Assembly (NCBI GenBank): GCA_008828725.1
Contig: MEHQ01003689.1
Coordinates: 132,310-196,309, forward strand
Reading direction: 5' to 3'
Source: Saccharina japonica
Taxonomy: Eukaryota > Sar > Phaeophyceae > Laminariales > Laminariaceae
Length of the DNA stretch: 64,000 nt
Shown here one piece after another: positions 13,501-21,969 of this stretch. A program made the translations under genes and the position numbers. Every line of letters begins with the position of its first letter. Position 1 is the stretch's first letter. The notes beneath the pieces are model-generated. The model ran no database searches. It saw nothing but the letters and a program-made list of their open reading frames with translations, and had not been told where the DNA came from.

Positions 13501-16500
13501 GTGACGAGACCAGAAATCTCCACCGTGACTTGAGACTCCATTTTTATTTTCTCAAAAATATTTTTTTGGGGGAGGTATAGTACTGTAGGCCTCCTTACTT
13601 GAGGAACGCCCATAAAAAATAATTCTTCGGTTCTACACTCGCCGTGGCGAAGCGTTCCGGGTGAATATCTCCGCCGCTCTTGCTGCGACATTGGCAGACT
13701 ACTAGCTGCTTCACACCTTTTGTGGTGCTTTCGATAGACAGCAGCTTCGCACTCCTTACGCTTGCTACGAAATGTATTCGTAATTGTTTAGTGAACATGC
13801 CCCAGCAGACAGCGCTCGTACAGCAGCGTGAGTGACTTTCAACTCCTCGCGTCTCGAACGGCAGGTTCCGAGCGCTTGGGAGAAGCTGGCCTACCCGTCG
13901 ATGCGGTCTCTTCCTCTTTGGCTCTCCAACCTCCAGGTACCATGGTGTACGCTGTATAAGCTACTTGATTAGACGAACGAAATACGCAACTGGATCTAAA
14001 GTTATTTTATTTTTATTTTTTGGGGGGGAGGGGGCGCTGAGAAGATGGGGTTTAAATAAACACATTATTGGTATTATTCCATTTGCCATCTGACGATGGA
14101 TGTGAAGCTTGTATTTCAAGCATACCATCACATATTCAGGCATAAAGTAAGGCAATATCTACTTATCGCTCGCGTGTTGTGCAGGCGTTAAGGAAATCGG
14201 ATTAAGGGATCTCTTCAAGCACAAACCAATGAACTATCTACCTACGGAATGTGAACGAGACCTATTTTGTCTGAGGGCGTGAAATCAAAATGGTTCAAGA
14301 AAGGTGTTCTGGTGTACGTTGCCAAAACAACTACCTAGACCAGTGCAGTGAGAAACCGCGAGGCCCGTCACGTGTTTGGGGGACAAACATTGTTTTTTTT
14401 AACAAGGAATCGTGCCTATTGAATGGCGTAGGTGCTATCCTTAATTATACATACCAGGTACAACTCTGCCTGGAAATGTATGGGCCGCTTGGGTGTTACT
14501 ATTACCTTGCTCGCAGTTCGACAATATGAAGCATGAGCTTCGACGTTTGCCACCCATAGATATTTTCAGAAAAACAAATCAATACCTGTGGGAAAGCGTT
14601 GCTTTTGGTGTCAATAGCCAGCTTCTATACTTCGTGTAGAACTGATGTTGTTCATTGCTTTTAGCTCTTGTTGTTGTTGATGATGTTGATGATGTTGTTG
14701 GTGGTGTTGTTGGTGGTGTTGTTGTTATTGTTGTGGCTGTCTTCGGGCCAAACCGTCCATCCTCTTCAACGGCATCAGTACACTCAGTAGTGCGCGCCAT
14801 GATTGTTCATTCTACTGCAGTGATATACCCACAAATTTCGTGGCCACAGACTGACCGTGAGACAGAGAAAACGCCTCCTGGCGTACATATATAAAACAAT
14901 GCGCCCTCGTGCGGCTCATTCTTCCACAGGCGAGGCTATCGCAGCTGACGGATTGGGTGGGCAGTCCAACGGAACCTCCGGCGGTAACGTGGTTGAGCGG
15001 GCTTTTCAACCCGCAATCCTTCCTCACGGCCATCATGCAGGTGACGCGCGCTACGCCACAGATAGCACTGTTTGGCTGAAATTATTTCTGAATGATCGAG
15101 CCCCTTAACCCAAATTCGGCGGACCTTGTATGCCTCGGCCATGGGGTTGTCAATCGGGTAGCACTTTCACTTTCCTCCAAAGGCGGGTGGCTTACTATTA
15201 GTACAGAGCTCTTCAACTAAGGAGCTCCAGAAAAACCATGGCGCACTTCTATCGTAGCATACGTCAGGTAGACACTGCCAACACATGCTATATACCTTAA
15301 GGTAGAGGGAGGCGCGCCAGGTTTTTTGCCTTCTAGGGATGGTCGCTTGAGGAGCTCCATACCAATGACCCGTGCCATACACGTACCACGTTTTTGGCTG
15401 AAGAAGAGTCTTTGGAATAACGGACCGCTTTAACCCAAATTCGTCGGACTTTTCTCGGAAAATAAATTATGCCACAAAGCGCTCCACTCTATCGTAGAGC
15501 GAGCCTGTCTACCTTCACATTCCCTGTTGCTCGAGGAGGAAACGGTTAGGTAGCGTGTTGGGCCCACGCTTGGTACTATAGGCGCATATACGTGGCATCA
15601 ATTCGTTCTTGGGCTCCACACCGTGAGGAGATTCCGCGTTCCTCGCCAAGAACCGAGTACGGTAAACGATAACTAGCCTTTGATGAAATCCCCATGGGCT
15701 ATATCCATTTGAGGTATATATAGGTGCTAGCGACACATAGCATTCCTCGCCGAGAACCGACTAGCTGTATACGAGAAACAATAGGTAGCCTTAACGAACC
15801 CGGTGAACAACCCCCATCGCCTACGAGTAGGTGCTGCCGAAAAATATTGGGCACCACAAATGGGATGGTACCGGGTAGTTCCCCGGTGGAATAGTAATAA
15901 CTCGTCGCGCGCGTCGCCCCTGAGGTTTGGTCGTCCCGCCAACTTTGAGAAGGATTTAGCCCGTTTTACTGACTGCACTTAGACTGGTGTTACTACGGCG
16001 ATGGGGGGGGGTACGCCCATGTGTTCACTACCAAGCCTATGCCACTCGGGCAAGTGGCTGTATATCTCTCCCAAATTCAGACGCAGCACGAATCTTTTGT
16101 TGGTGCAGTGTGCCGCACACCGCGAAAAACAAAACGCATAAATAAATAAAAAACCGTCAAGAAAACAAACCGACGTAAAAAGTGATCCCCCCTGCCCTAC
16201 GAAGCACCAGGCACTACTGTAACCTAAACCCAAATGTGGCTCTAATCCACCCCCCCCCCAAGTATTTTCTGCTCCGTCTCGAAAGGGATGCGTGGTCAAT
16301 GCTCAAATGACTAAGGCATGCAACAAATAAGTACCCCCCCCCCCAAGTGTTTCCTGTCCTCATAACCGGGCTGCAAGCCTAAACGGGGGGGGGCTAAAGC
16401 CTAAACATGCAGGCTCTGTATGCCAACGTAGCACGGTTCGCCTCTGCTATTTGACGCATGCTGCGATAGAGGTGCACCTGCCTACAGTACATTTTCTGAG

Positions 16501-16727
16501 CTCTTCACTTGGGGAGCTCCATACCTCAGTACCTGCAATAGGCTAAAACACTGATTTTGAGGGAAGTAAAAGTGCTACCCGACGAGCAAATCCCATGACC
16601 AAAAGTATACTCATTTTTTTTTTTTTTGGAACACAACGATTATGGGTTAATGAGCACATGATTATTCACACAACGTTTGAACCAAAAACGTTTTACCTCT
16701 AATATCGCAGCACGCGTCATTTTTTGC

Positions 16728-16760
<33 letters not shown>

Positions 16761-19700
16761 ATTTTCTTTTTTGTTTCGGGCGTGGGTCAGGTCACGGCTA
16801 AGACAGGCGGGCTGGAGCTGGACAAGCTTTCCGTCTCCACCGAGGTCACCAAGAAGGTACGGTAGCGAGCGGTGCCCTCTCTCTATATATATATATACCA
16901 GGTATCCCTATTAAGGCCTCGAAGTTTTGCACAACCGGAGACAAAACGGGATAATAAGTGTGAGAGCCGACAGGTAGGTACGGGGACCTTGCTGCGCTCC
17001 TTGTGACGGTTCGGACATCAACTCGTGTAACCGCCGAATCGTGCTGTGGCCGACGCTACAACCGTGTCACTTTTCATCGTCAAAAGATACCTTCTGTCAG
17101 ATCCCAAGAGGATTAGAGAGCGGTATTTATTTCGACGTAGGGAACGTATATAGCATATGTGTGTAGGCGTCGCCCCGACCTCCCCCCCCGCCTTATGAGC
17201 TTTTGCGCTCGTCAAGCAGTAAGACAAGCCGAATTTATGAGAGAGAAACAGAGTTCGGCTGTTATCTTGTAATATTTATATATTGAGCCGATTTTATAAG
17301 CGAGCATCGCTCTGATTTCCCGAGATAATAGAAACTCGTTAGTAACCCCTCACGAACTGCAACCTTTGTTTTTGGTGACAAAATACTTGAAATTAGTGTG
17401 CGACGCTTTTTTCGGGGGAAGGGTAAGGGTCAAACGGTGGGGCGGTGAACACTGGCCTGGTCCGGAGGGGCTCTTAAATACGGGCCTTTACCTGATACCC
17501 TGGTATTGTTTAGGCCTAGAGCTTTGCTACTGCATTGTGTGCTGTCTTTGCTATAGCTTTGATAGCTTTGCTGCCAGTATAGGATATACTGGCGGTAGCG
17601 TTTGTTGACCGATTTTCTTCGACAGGGGCCTCCTGCTGCTAGCAGCTCTGCTAGCGTTGTTGCAGGTAGATCAGCTACAAGCAGCTTTGAAATGCAGCAG
17701 TAGCTTTGCTAGCCGCCCTGGTAATAATAGCAGCTTAACTGCAATGACAGTTTTACCATTACTACTGTAGCAGCTCTGCTAGCTTTGCCTCGTTCTGGAA
17801 ACGGACCCCCCCCCCCCTGTGGAACAAATGCAAACGCCTGTTAAGGTGTGTAGACCCCGACAGTATATTATCGATAAAGCTAATGCGGACGTACGCCCTG
17901 TTTGTGCAATAGGCGGAACAAATGTGAACGCCTGTTAAGGTGTGTAGACCCCGACAGTATATTATCGATAAAGCTAATGCGGACGTACGCCCTGTTTGTG
18001 CAATAGGCCCAATGTACTCACGAAACGAACTGGGCAGAGATGCAAACACAATGAAATTAAGCAGGGATAAAAAACAACCTTTCCTGCTGAATGGTTCAAC
18101 CCCGCCCCTCCCATCCCCCGGGAAACAAAACGACAGTAGTACCGCCATTCTCCGTGTATAAACCCCTCGAACTTAACATCGATTTGGCTTCACCGACGAG
18201 CGCAGTAATCTTTCTACGGCTCAAAATATCCACACAAGAAAAGGACTGAGCAGGGAGGCCTAACCAAACTACCCGCCACCCCCACCATCTATATGCAAGA
18301 ATGTATACGCACGAGGTGCCGAAGGCCGCCTCGTAAGAGATTCTTAGTATACAGGATGCCGTTCACAATGCAGTCGTGCGACTCGCCAAACTCCTCACGG
18401 CATTGTTTCGCTTGGTGCACGCAATAATGCCTGCTTAGGATCGGTGAAACCCGACGTGCCCCGCGTCCCGTCGGTTTAGAAGCGCGAGGGTCTATGGTCA
18501 TACGACTACGGCCATGCATTACAATGAGCCCCCTTTTCTGTGTTTGGCGGTCACCATGGCTGGCGGTCGAGTCAGATAATTTGTGCGGGGTGAAAAGCCC
18601 TGACTCCGCACAAGGGGACGTATCGTGTCACGTAGTGTATATATGGCAAGGTACCCACGAGGCGGTTACACAGTACTGTACACACCCCATTGCTGCCTGT
18701 GGAAGTGGTCACAACATAACACAATCAATTTGATTCTGCCATCCATATGTCCATCCACGGTGGTATATCTATCAGGTGAAAGGAGGGGGGCTCCGTTTCG
18801 AAAGGGATGCGCGCTCAATGATCAAATGACTAAAATAGGCAACAAATGAGTACCCCCCTCCCCCACCGAGCCAAGCGGGGGTCTCCATGTGTGCCCTGTT
18901 CTCATAAAGACCGACGTGCCGGGTGTATTTTTTTTTTCTAGATGGATGTGGCGGACATATCGGGCCCAAGTCGGGACGGGGCGTACGTCAATGGCCTCAG
19001 CTTGGACGGAGCGCGGTGGAACTTGCAGGTACGTTTGCAAAAACATACATATGTAGACTATGCATGTATCGTAGTACCCAGCAAAAAATACTGGTAGTAG
19101 TTAATAATTGACGGATTTTCTAAGTCGCCGTCGACAGGTTTATTAGTTAGCCAGGTACTGGTATTACAGAAGTTAGTTGCAGAGCGGTGCCGGCTGTCTA
19201 TCCGAATAAAAAGTAAGGTTTCCTATTTCGCAGGAAGTCATGTTCCCCAAAAAGCCTACGATACAACGCCTTTTTTGTTTTATGGATTCATACAAAATTC
19301 AAGACATGAATTAAGTGTTCGCCTTCGAAGGACACCATATTGTAACAGGCGTGTCACGATCGATATGCATGCAGTGCTCCCCTTCGCTGAAGATTTTCCC
19401 GGTTCAACAACAGGCCGCAAAACATGTGAAAATACGACGAGTTGCAATGTATTCAAGGGTTGGTCAGGCAAAAAGAGTCAGGCTGGGCTTTGCTCAAATC
19501 AAGACACGGGTGGGACTTACGGCTACGGCTACGCAGAACATGAGCACGCCGTCCACCTCTTCCCCCTATCCCATCCCCCTCTTTTCACCCCCCCCCCCCC
19601 CCCCCTCCCCCCACCCATTGGCACGCCTCGGCCAAACACCCATTCAGGCGCAACATTTGGAGAGCTCGAAGCCACGAGAGATGTACTGCCCGATGCCAGT

Positions 19701-21969
19701 GATAACCTGCGTCGCGATTGTCAGCGCGAGGTCGGACAGCAGCACGTTCATGTGAGCCCCCCTATTATACCCCTCCACCAGTAACAATATGCCCCCTCTC
19801 GACATGATGGTGACATGTGGGTTACCTCGGACGGGCCTAACCGTAGAGGGGACGAAGGAGGAAAGCCTGCTTTGTGACCCCAGATCTGAGTCACGACTAT
19901 GGACAGAGAGGGGCAGAAGTGTGCGAAGATAATTAATGGGATGAAGAAAAACAACATATAGGGATACAAACAGGACAGGTGTCTGCGTGTCTTTGGGCGA
20001 CACCACAGCTGCAGCGCGACAAGGGAGAACCTGTAGGCTCGTCGAAGCACACTATCTTGATGCCTTCGCTTCACTTCAATTAATTTCAAATAACACTACA
20101 TGAGTGCAGTGCACTGCGGTCAGTACTAACTGGACTATCTCACGACGTTGTCCCACTCTTGATGGCCACCACCCGCGGATTTTAGCCTCTTCCTCAATGG
20201 ACTTGATGATGTACCCTGCGATACCACCCGTCCTGTGTCGATGCAGTAGAGCCCGTAGGTAGAGCTACTGTATGTAGTCGTTCCGCCCCAAAGGAAAGGT
20301 AGACGAAGCACGTCGCTTGTCTCAGGGTAGGCGGGAGAAAGACTGAGGTCGATGTGAAAAACGTCACCTGTACTTGTACGAATCTGAAACCATACGTCAC
20401 ACAAAATAGGCGGCACAACCGGATATATATATAAAGGCGGTGCGACCTCTACAAATAATAATTTAACAACATGTAGAGAATCGGTTACAGCGTGCTATCC
20501 GACACCCCTGCCAATCAACTCAGTGATTAAGAAAGCCGTGCCTCTATCTCTAATCGCCCGGAGTCCACCCCCCCACCCCCTTCCCCAACGGCCCAACGGG
20601 ATGTGTTGGAGGAGGGGATGAGGAAACGAGACGAAGTTGAGGTGAAGAACTTTAGGGCACTAGATAACAGCGAGAAAACAATCGATATCCTAGGACAATA
20701 GTTGGTGGCCACGAAAGGCGAAACAGGGAAGGGGATAAGGCAAGCAAAACGTTTTGTTTATGTTATACCTGGAGGGAAAACGGCGTGAGCGCCCAAACGT
20801 TCGAGGTGCCTCTATTGGGAGTGAGAACGGGTCTCCGTCTCGAATTTAACGCGTTGTCAATACTCGAATGTTTAAGGCAAGCAACGAATGAGTACGCCCC
20901 GTAACCGCCCCAATGCGTATATACCCAGAGACTACCGCCCCCCCATCCCCCCCCCCCCCATTCTCCGACAAGCCGACAAAACCACACCCCTCCCGTATAC
21001 GGACGTCGTTCTGCTGCCAACGTGGCCCGAGTATAAAACCACTGGTCCCCCCTCTCCCGCTGATGCGTACAGGAAGCGTCGCTGTTATTTATATGCAAGA
21101 GCGCACGCACAAGGTGCTGAAACCCGCCTCACAAGCGGTTCTTGGTAGCATGCAGCTCACCCCGTTTCGTGCGACTCGCCGAACACCTCACGGCGGCGTT
21201 TCGCGCTTGGTGCAAGCAATCCATCAATGTCTGCCTGGTCGGTGAAAACCCCACGTACTTTGCCTCGGCCTTACATATAGAGACGCGAGGGCCTACGGTC
21301 ATACGGCTACGGCCATGCATGACAATGGGTACACCCCCCCCCCTCCCCTCACCGCCTACGAAAACCTCGAACGATATCCTCCTCCTCACGTATGATGCCT
21401 GTATTGCGTTATTGTTCTGCCCACTTGCCCTTCCCAAGTGTCCCGTTCACAATACTCACCACCCCACCACTTACCGCCTACGAAAACAACAACCAACCCC
21501 CCCCCCCTCTCCCACAATGGTCAAATGACTAAGGCAAGCAACAAATGAGTACCCCTCCCTCTCCCACATAATGCCTATTACGTCATTTTTCTGCCCAAGT
21601 CCCCCCACCTCCCTTCATCAGCTATAAAATAGGCGAGCAGCCCCTCCCCCCACCTTCACCGCCTGCAAACAAACCGAGCGAACGCCCCCCCCTTTTTTTC
21701 CTAGTCGGTGAAAACCCGACATGCTCCGTCCCGGCGTTTGTAGGGATGCGAGGGTCTATGGTCATACGGCTACGGCCATGCATGAAACTGAAGTACACCC
21801 CCCCTCCTCCCCCCCTCCCTATTATATGCATTTCGTACTTCCTAGGTGCCCCGTCTATAAGACTCAGCAGCGAGGCCCCACGTACGTGTTTGATGCAGGG
21901 CTGCGGACGAAAGCACCTACGGCGAAATGGGTTTTAGCTGGGGTAGTTCTCGTGATGGACATAGTCTGA
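1500..21969 (+). CDS. axonemal dynein heavy chain, 3' part (15 exons, C-terminal 461 residues)
   Basis: Dynein heavy chains are the ATP-driven motors of cilia and flagella. The exons are 1500-1572, 1999-2088, 4108-4181, 6102-6258, 7376-7462, 8081-8203, 9756-9842, 10598-10669, 12744-12803, 13865-13936, 14930-15040, 16791-16856, 18942-19028, 19648-19751 and 21846-21969. All introns are GT-AG and the joined frame is open to TGA at 21967. The product runs from the segment [18 protein letters not shown] through [46 protein letters not shown] and [15 protein letters not shown] to [14 protein letters not shown] and the terminal [13 protein letters not shown]. These are hallmarks of the end of the dynein motor and its C-terminal domain. 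The absence of the RKGTLSTTGHST insertion seen in several inner-arm chains, together with the GGHI and RGPTYV motifs, favours an outer-arm (beta-like) chain; this subtype call is inference. The P-loop AAA modules lie upstream of the window. Confidence 0.95.
1999..2088 (+). CDS. dynein exon 2 of window
   Basis: There are thirty codons in phase 0 at both ends. The exon begins [13 protein letters not shown], the counterpart of the GWN-x-Y-F-x-x-D-L segment that follows ERRKFGP in the family. The acceptor is TTCCAG and the donor GTAGAA. Confidence 0.93.
2089..4107 (+). other. dynein intron, no repeat recognised
   Basis: This is a 2-kb intron between the GFNMMY and VPWADL exons. It holds one TACCTGGTA motif (3454-3462) and poly-C runs near 1923 (just upstream) and 3847. 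I see no exon, RNA gene or transposon end in it. Confidence 0.7.
4108..4181 (+). CDS. dynein exon 3 of window
   Basis: There are 24 codons plus two bases of a split arginine codon (phase 2). The sequence [20 protein letters not shown] is the strongly conserved [14 protein letters not shown] block of outer-arm dyneins. The donor is GTGACA. Confidence 0.95.
4405..4640. repeat. family C repeat (TATCGAA/CGATA-rich), copy 1
   Basis: The stretch is rich in CGATA, TATCGAA and TTTGATACCA. It aligns by eye with 61135-61400 in the same order: TTTGATACCA, then a GTTCAG segment, then ATGCCAG, then an AAAATTCGA-like block. No ORF or clear termini were found. The two copies differ at the TACCAGGTA motif, which is present only in the second. 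Confidence 0.5.
4974..5245. mobile_element. hairpin MITE (GGGCCC termini), copy 1
   Basis: The element starts GGGCCCGTATTAACGA and ends with the inverse TCGTTAATACGGGCCC. It is flanked by TTA on both sides. An internal stem is formed by GGTCAACACACGCACCAGC (5042 onward) and GCTGGTGCGTGTGTTGACC (to 5114). The right end, about 63 bp, is tandemly duplicated (ends at 5182 and 5245). A second copy lies at 53043-53258. It has no coding capacity. Confidence 0.85.
6102..6258 (+). CDS. dynein exon 4 of window
   Basis: The first base completes the split arginine of exon 3, and 52 codons follow. It begins [11 protein letters not shown], equivalent to the family motif LC-x-TYL after the WDR/FDR residues. 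A proline-rich stretch (PYPDPPAQG) follows and it ends SYSYDQ. The acceptor is TCAACAG and the donor GTACGG, phase 0. Confidence 0.93.
6296..6505. repeat. GGT trinucleotide array
   Basis: This is a 210-bp imperfect (GGT)n tract just inside a dynein intron, interrupted by GTT, CGT and GAT units. Long frames crossing it (poly-Val, poly-Trp, poly-Gly, or His/Thr on the other strand) are artefacts of the repeat. Confidence 0.9.
7024..7140. repeat. purine-rich A/G tract
   Basis: This is a run of AAAAG/AAAGA-type sequence about 115 bp long in the intron before the dynein [11 protein letters not shown] exon. It is low-complexity with no reading frame of interest. Confidence 0.7.
7376..7462 (+). CDS. 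dynein exon 5 of window
   Basis: There are 29 codons, phase 0 at both ends. It contains [15 protein letters not shown], the near-invariant FGLHPNAEI motif of axonemal dynein heavy chains. The acceptor is ACGACAG and the donor GTGAGA after ACG. Confidence 0.97.
8081..8203 (+). CDS. dynein exon 6 of window
   Basis: There are 41 codons, phase 0. [14 protein letters not shown] corresponds to the family segment ILELQPRDS that follows [12 protein letters not shown] glycine-rich stretch ([11 protein letters not shown]) follows. The donor is GTGGGG and the acceptor CCGCCAG. Confidence 0.92.
8262..8537 (-). mobile_element. MITE-A copy 3
   Basis: The left end is CACGCAGGCTACGATAGAGG and the right end ACCTCTACCGTAGCATGCG. 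The internal order is reversed relative to copy 1. A C-to-G-rich insertion (GGGGGGGG near 8326) interrupts it. It lies in the dynein intron after exon 6. Confidence 0.8.
8788..8995 (+). mobile_element. MITE-A fragment, CTTAAG-end subtype
   Basis: The left end reads CGCATGCTACCTTAAGGTAG, followed by GTTGCACCATGTTTTTG. The right terminus is lost. This subtype, with the CTACCTTAAGGTAG palindrome, is the likely source of the minisatellite at 58911-59295. Confidence 0.65.
9510..9668 (+). repeat. family B repeat, two adjacent short copies with poly-C ends
   Basis: Both copies carry CGTCTCGAAAGG, then a GGTCAA-GTCAA block and ACTAAGGCAAGC-like sequence. They end in a C homopolymer (9571 onward and 9661 onward). 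The same unit recurs at 16262, 18788, 20833, 21519 and 56223. Confidence 0.75.
9756..9842 (+). CDS. dynein exon 7 of window
   Basis: There are 29 codons, phase 0. It ends [12 protein letters not shown], the counterpart of the family segment PYQNVFLQE that precedes the long C-terminal helices. The acceptor is CTACAG and the donor GTGAGT. Confidence 0.92.
9931..9995 (+). repeat. family D short palindromic repeat
   Basis: The sequence begins CTTAAGAACCGGTCCC and contains GGGGACAAACTACTTGGAAT, then TAGTGTGGGATA. Other copies are at 12274, 17362, 53712, 56904 and 57000 (+) and at 62088 (-). Complete copies are about 75 bp and end in an inverted CAGTTCTGAA-type terminus. Confidence 0.65.
10598..10669 (+). 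CDS. dynein exon 8 of window
   Basis: There are 24 codons, phase 0. [19 protein letters not shown] matches the QE-x-x-RxN-x-L helix of the dynein C-terminal region. The acceptor is CTGCGCAG and the donor GTGACC. Confidence 0.93.
10971..11235 (-). mobile_element. MITE-A copy 4
   Basis: The left end is GACGTGTGCTACGATAGAGG, then TTGGCTGAGAC and CTCCTTAACCCAAAC, in - orientation. Its right end is degraded. It abuts the next copy at 11236. The flanking words GGAGGATGACATACACAATG (left) and GGAGGATGAGGTATACAATG (11513) look like a duplicated flank. Confidence 0.72.
11236..11496 (+). mobile_element. MITE-A copy 5
   Basis: The copy starts GACGCATGCTAGGAGAAAGG and ends CACCTCTATCGCAGCATGCG plus TC. 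It contains TTTGGGTTAAGGAGCCCGAT. The flanking TTCT and CTCT match at 3 of 4 bases. Sequence to about 11850 holds further eroded pieces (GAGTTCCTCGCACGAGGAGC). Confidence 0.8.
11859..12144 (+). mobile_element. MITE-A copy 6
   Basis: The left end is GACGCATGCTACGATAGAGG. The right end is ATACCTCTATCGTAGCAACG. A C-run (12068 onward) interrupts the conserved GGAGCCC segment. It lies in the dynein intron after exon 8. Confidence 0.8.
12274..12350 (+). repeat. family D short palindromic repeat, full copy
   Basis: The copy begins CCTTAAGAACCGG and contains TTGGGGACAAAATTC, then GAATTAGTGTGAGATA. It closes with CGGTTCTGAA, so the ends form an inverted repeat (AAGAACCG and CGGTTCT). Confidence 0.65.
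12744..12803 (+). CDS. dynein exon 9 of window
   Basis: There are 20 codons, phase 0: [20 protein letters not shown]. This matches the KG-x-L-x-M-x-x-x-x-E-x-x-x-x-S-x-x-x-x-x-VP segment of the family. The acceptor is TTCTTAG and the donor GTTAGC. Confidence 0.92.
12986..13310 (-). mobile_element. MITE-A copy 7, interrupted
   Basis: The left end is CTTGCTACGATAGAGGTAGC, followed by TGAATGATCGGTCTCCTTAA in - orientation. The middle (about 13125-13250) does not match. The inner part CAGCACTTTTATGCTCCTCC (13260) resumes the family order, but the right terminus is missing. Confidence 0.6.
13865..13936 (+). CDS. dynein exon 10 of window
   Basis: There are 24 codons, phase 0. [20 protein letters not shown] is the VP-x-x-W-x-x-x-AYPS-x-x-x-L block of the dynein C-terminal domain. 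The acceptor is ACGGCAG and the donor GTACCA. Confidence 0.95.
14655..14745. repeat. GTT/GTG-rich trinucleotide tract
   Basis: This is an imperfect (GTT)n with GAT and GTG units in the intron after dynein exon 10. The long frames on both strands come from the repeat. Confidence 0.75.
14930..15040 (+). CDS. dynein exon 11 of window
   Basis: There are 37 codons, phase 0. The sequence [19 protein letters not shown] is the WLSG-x-F-x-P-x-x-F-L-T-A hallmark of the dynein C-terminal domain. The acceptor is CCACAG. The donor is CAG|GTGACG, and its downstream bases belong to an inserted MITE-A. Confidence 0.97.
15043..15265 (-). mobile_element. MITE-A copy 8, inserted at a 5' splice site
   Basis: The element begins GACGCGCGCTACG two bases after the end of dynein exon 11 and ends ATCGTAGCATACGTC. 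AGGT flanks it on both sides (15039-15042 and 15266-15269). The target was therefore the exon-intron junction AG|GT, and the splice site is now duplicated on the far side of the element. It is in - orientation and shortened inside. Confidence 0.85.
15285..15502. mobile_element. composite of two MITE-A fragments
   Basis: A left part in + orientation (ATACCTTAAGGTAGAGG, then GGTCGCTTGAGGAGCTC) is followed from about 15390 by a - orientation fragment (TTTTTGGCTGAAG, TTAACCCAAATTCGTCGGAC). It ends CTCTATCGTAG. The pieces are joined without a clear target duplication. Confidence 0.6.
16262..16343 (+). repeat. family B short copy with poly-C end
   Basis: CTCCGTCTCGAAAGGGATGC, then AAATGACTAAGGCATGCAAC, ending AAGTAC followed by a run of ten C. 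The layout matches the other family B copies. Confidence 0.75.
16453..16718 (+). mobile_element. MITE-A copy 9
   Basis: The left end is GACGCATGCTGCGATAGAGG and the right end TATCGCAGCACGCGTC. It is flanked by a perfect ATTT duplication (16449-16452 and 16719-16722). It ends 72 bases before dynein exon 12. Confidence 0.88.
16727..16777. repeat. GTTTT pentanucleotide repeat
   Basis: Five to six GTTTT units run into a T-rich tract, which acts as the polypyrimidine region before the acceptor of dynein exon 12 at 16790. Confidence 0.8.
16791..16856 (+). CDS. dynein exon 12 of window
   Basis: There are 22 codons, phase 0. [15 protein letters not shown] corresponds to the family segment PLDKM-x-x-x-x-x-VTKK. 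The acceptor is GGTCAG and the donor GTACGG. Confidence 0.95.
17630..17795. repeat. degenerate AGCAGCTCTGCTAGC array
   Basis: Repeated, partly palindromic words (GCTAGCAGCTCTGCTAGC, GCAGTAGCTTTGCTAGC, TAGCAGCTCTGCTAGC) occur about five times in 165 bp. This looks like a decayed short tandem array. No coding frame is supported. Confidence 0.5.
17821..18008. repeat. 94-bp tandem duplication, two copies
   Basis: The unit starts GGAACAAATG and ends TTTGTGCAATAGG plus C. It occurs at 17821 and again at 17915 with only about two mismatches. It is a very recent duplication inside the intron after dynein exon 12. Confidence 0.88.
18289..18860 (+). repeat. family B long form
   Basis: Modules shared with 21070-21345 and 35771-36845 are visible: GCCGCCTCGTAAGAG, CACGGCATTGTTTCGCTTGG, GTCTATGGTCATACGACTAC, GGCGGTCACCATGGCTGGCG and GCACAAGGGGACGTATCGTG. 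The short module TTTCGAAAGGGATGCGCG at 18796 follows, ending in poly-C (18853). It is non-coding. Confidence 0.65.
18942..19028 (+). CDS. dynein exon 13 of window
   Basis: There are 29 codons, phase 0. [19 protein letters not shown] is the (E/D)GAYV-x-GL-x-x-(E/D)GA-x-W motif of the dynein C-terminus. The acceptor is TTTTCTAG and the donor GTACGT. Confidence 0.97.
19648..19751 (+). CDS. dynein exon 14 of window
   Basis: There are 34 codons plus two bases of a split ATG codon (phase 2). [19 protein letters not shown] matches the PK-x-L-x-x-x-MPV-x-x-x-x-A segment. The acceptor is CATTCAG, after a long C-run at 19588, and the donor is GTGAGC. Confidence 0.92.
19828..19947 (+). mobile_element. 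tRNA-derived SINE, 5'-truncated fragment (+ orientation)
   Basis: The sequence runs GGGCCTAACCGTAGAGG, TTTGTGACCCCAGATCTGAG, TCACGACTATGG, then GTGCGAAGATAATTAATGGG. It is the reverse complement of the body of the SINEs at 38463, 50338 and 51838. The tRNA-like head is missing. It lies in the last dynein intron. Confidence 0.65.
20825..20965 (+). repeat. family B short copy
   Basis: TCTCGAATTTAACGCGTTGT, then GTTTAAGGCAAGCAACGAAT and GAGTACGCCCC. It is a diverged short module, followed by C-rich sequence to about 20960. Confidence 0.55.
21070..21345 (+). repeat. family B long form
   Basis: GCCTCACAAGCGGTTCTTGG, ACCTCACGGCGGCG, TCTGCCTGGTCGGTGAAAAC and CTACGGTCATACGGCTACGG, ending GGGTACACCCCCCCC. 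It is 3' aligned with 36097-36290. Another partial copy with the same end follows at 21690-21810. Confidence 0.65.
21846..21969 (+). CDS. dynein terminal exon
   Basis: One base completes the split codon, then 40 codons and TGA at 21967. [19 protein letters not shown] and [13 protein letters not shown] form the classical dynein heavy chain C-terminus. The acceptor is TTCCTAG. No polyadenylation signal of the AATAAA type is obvious directly downstream. Confidence 0.97.
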
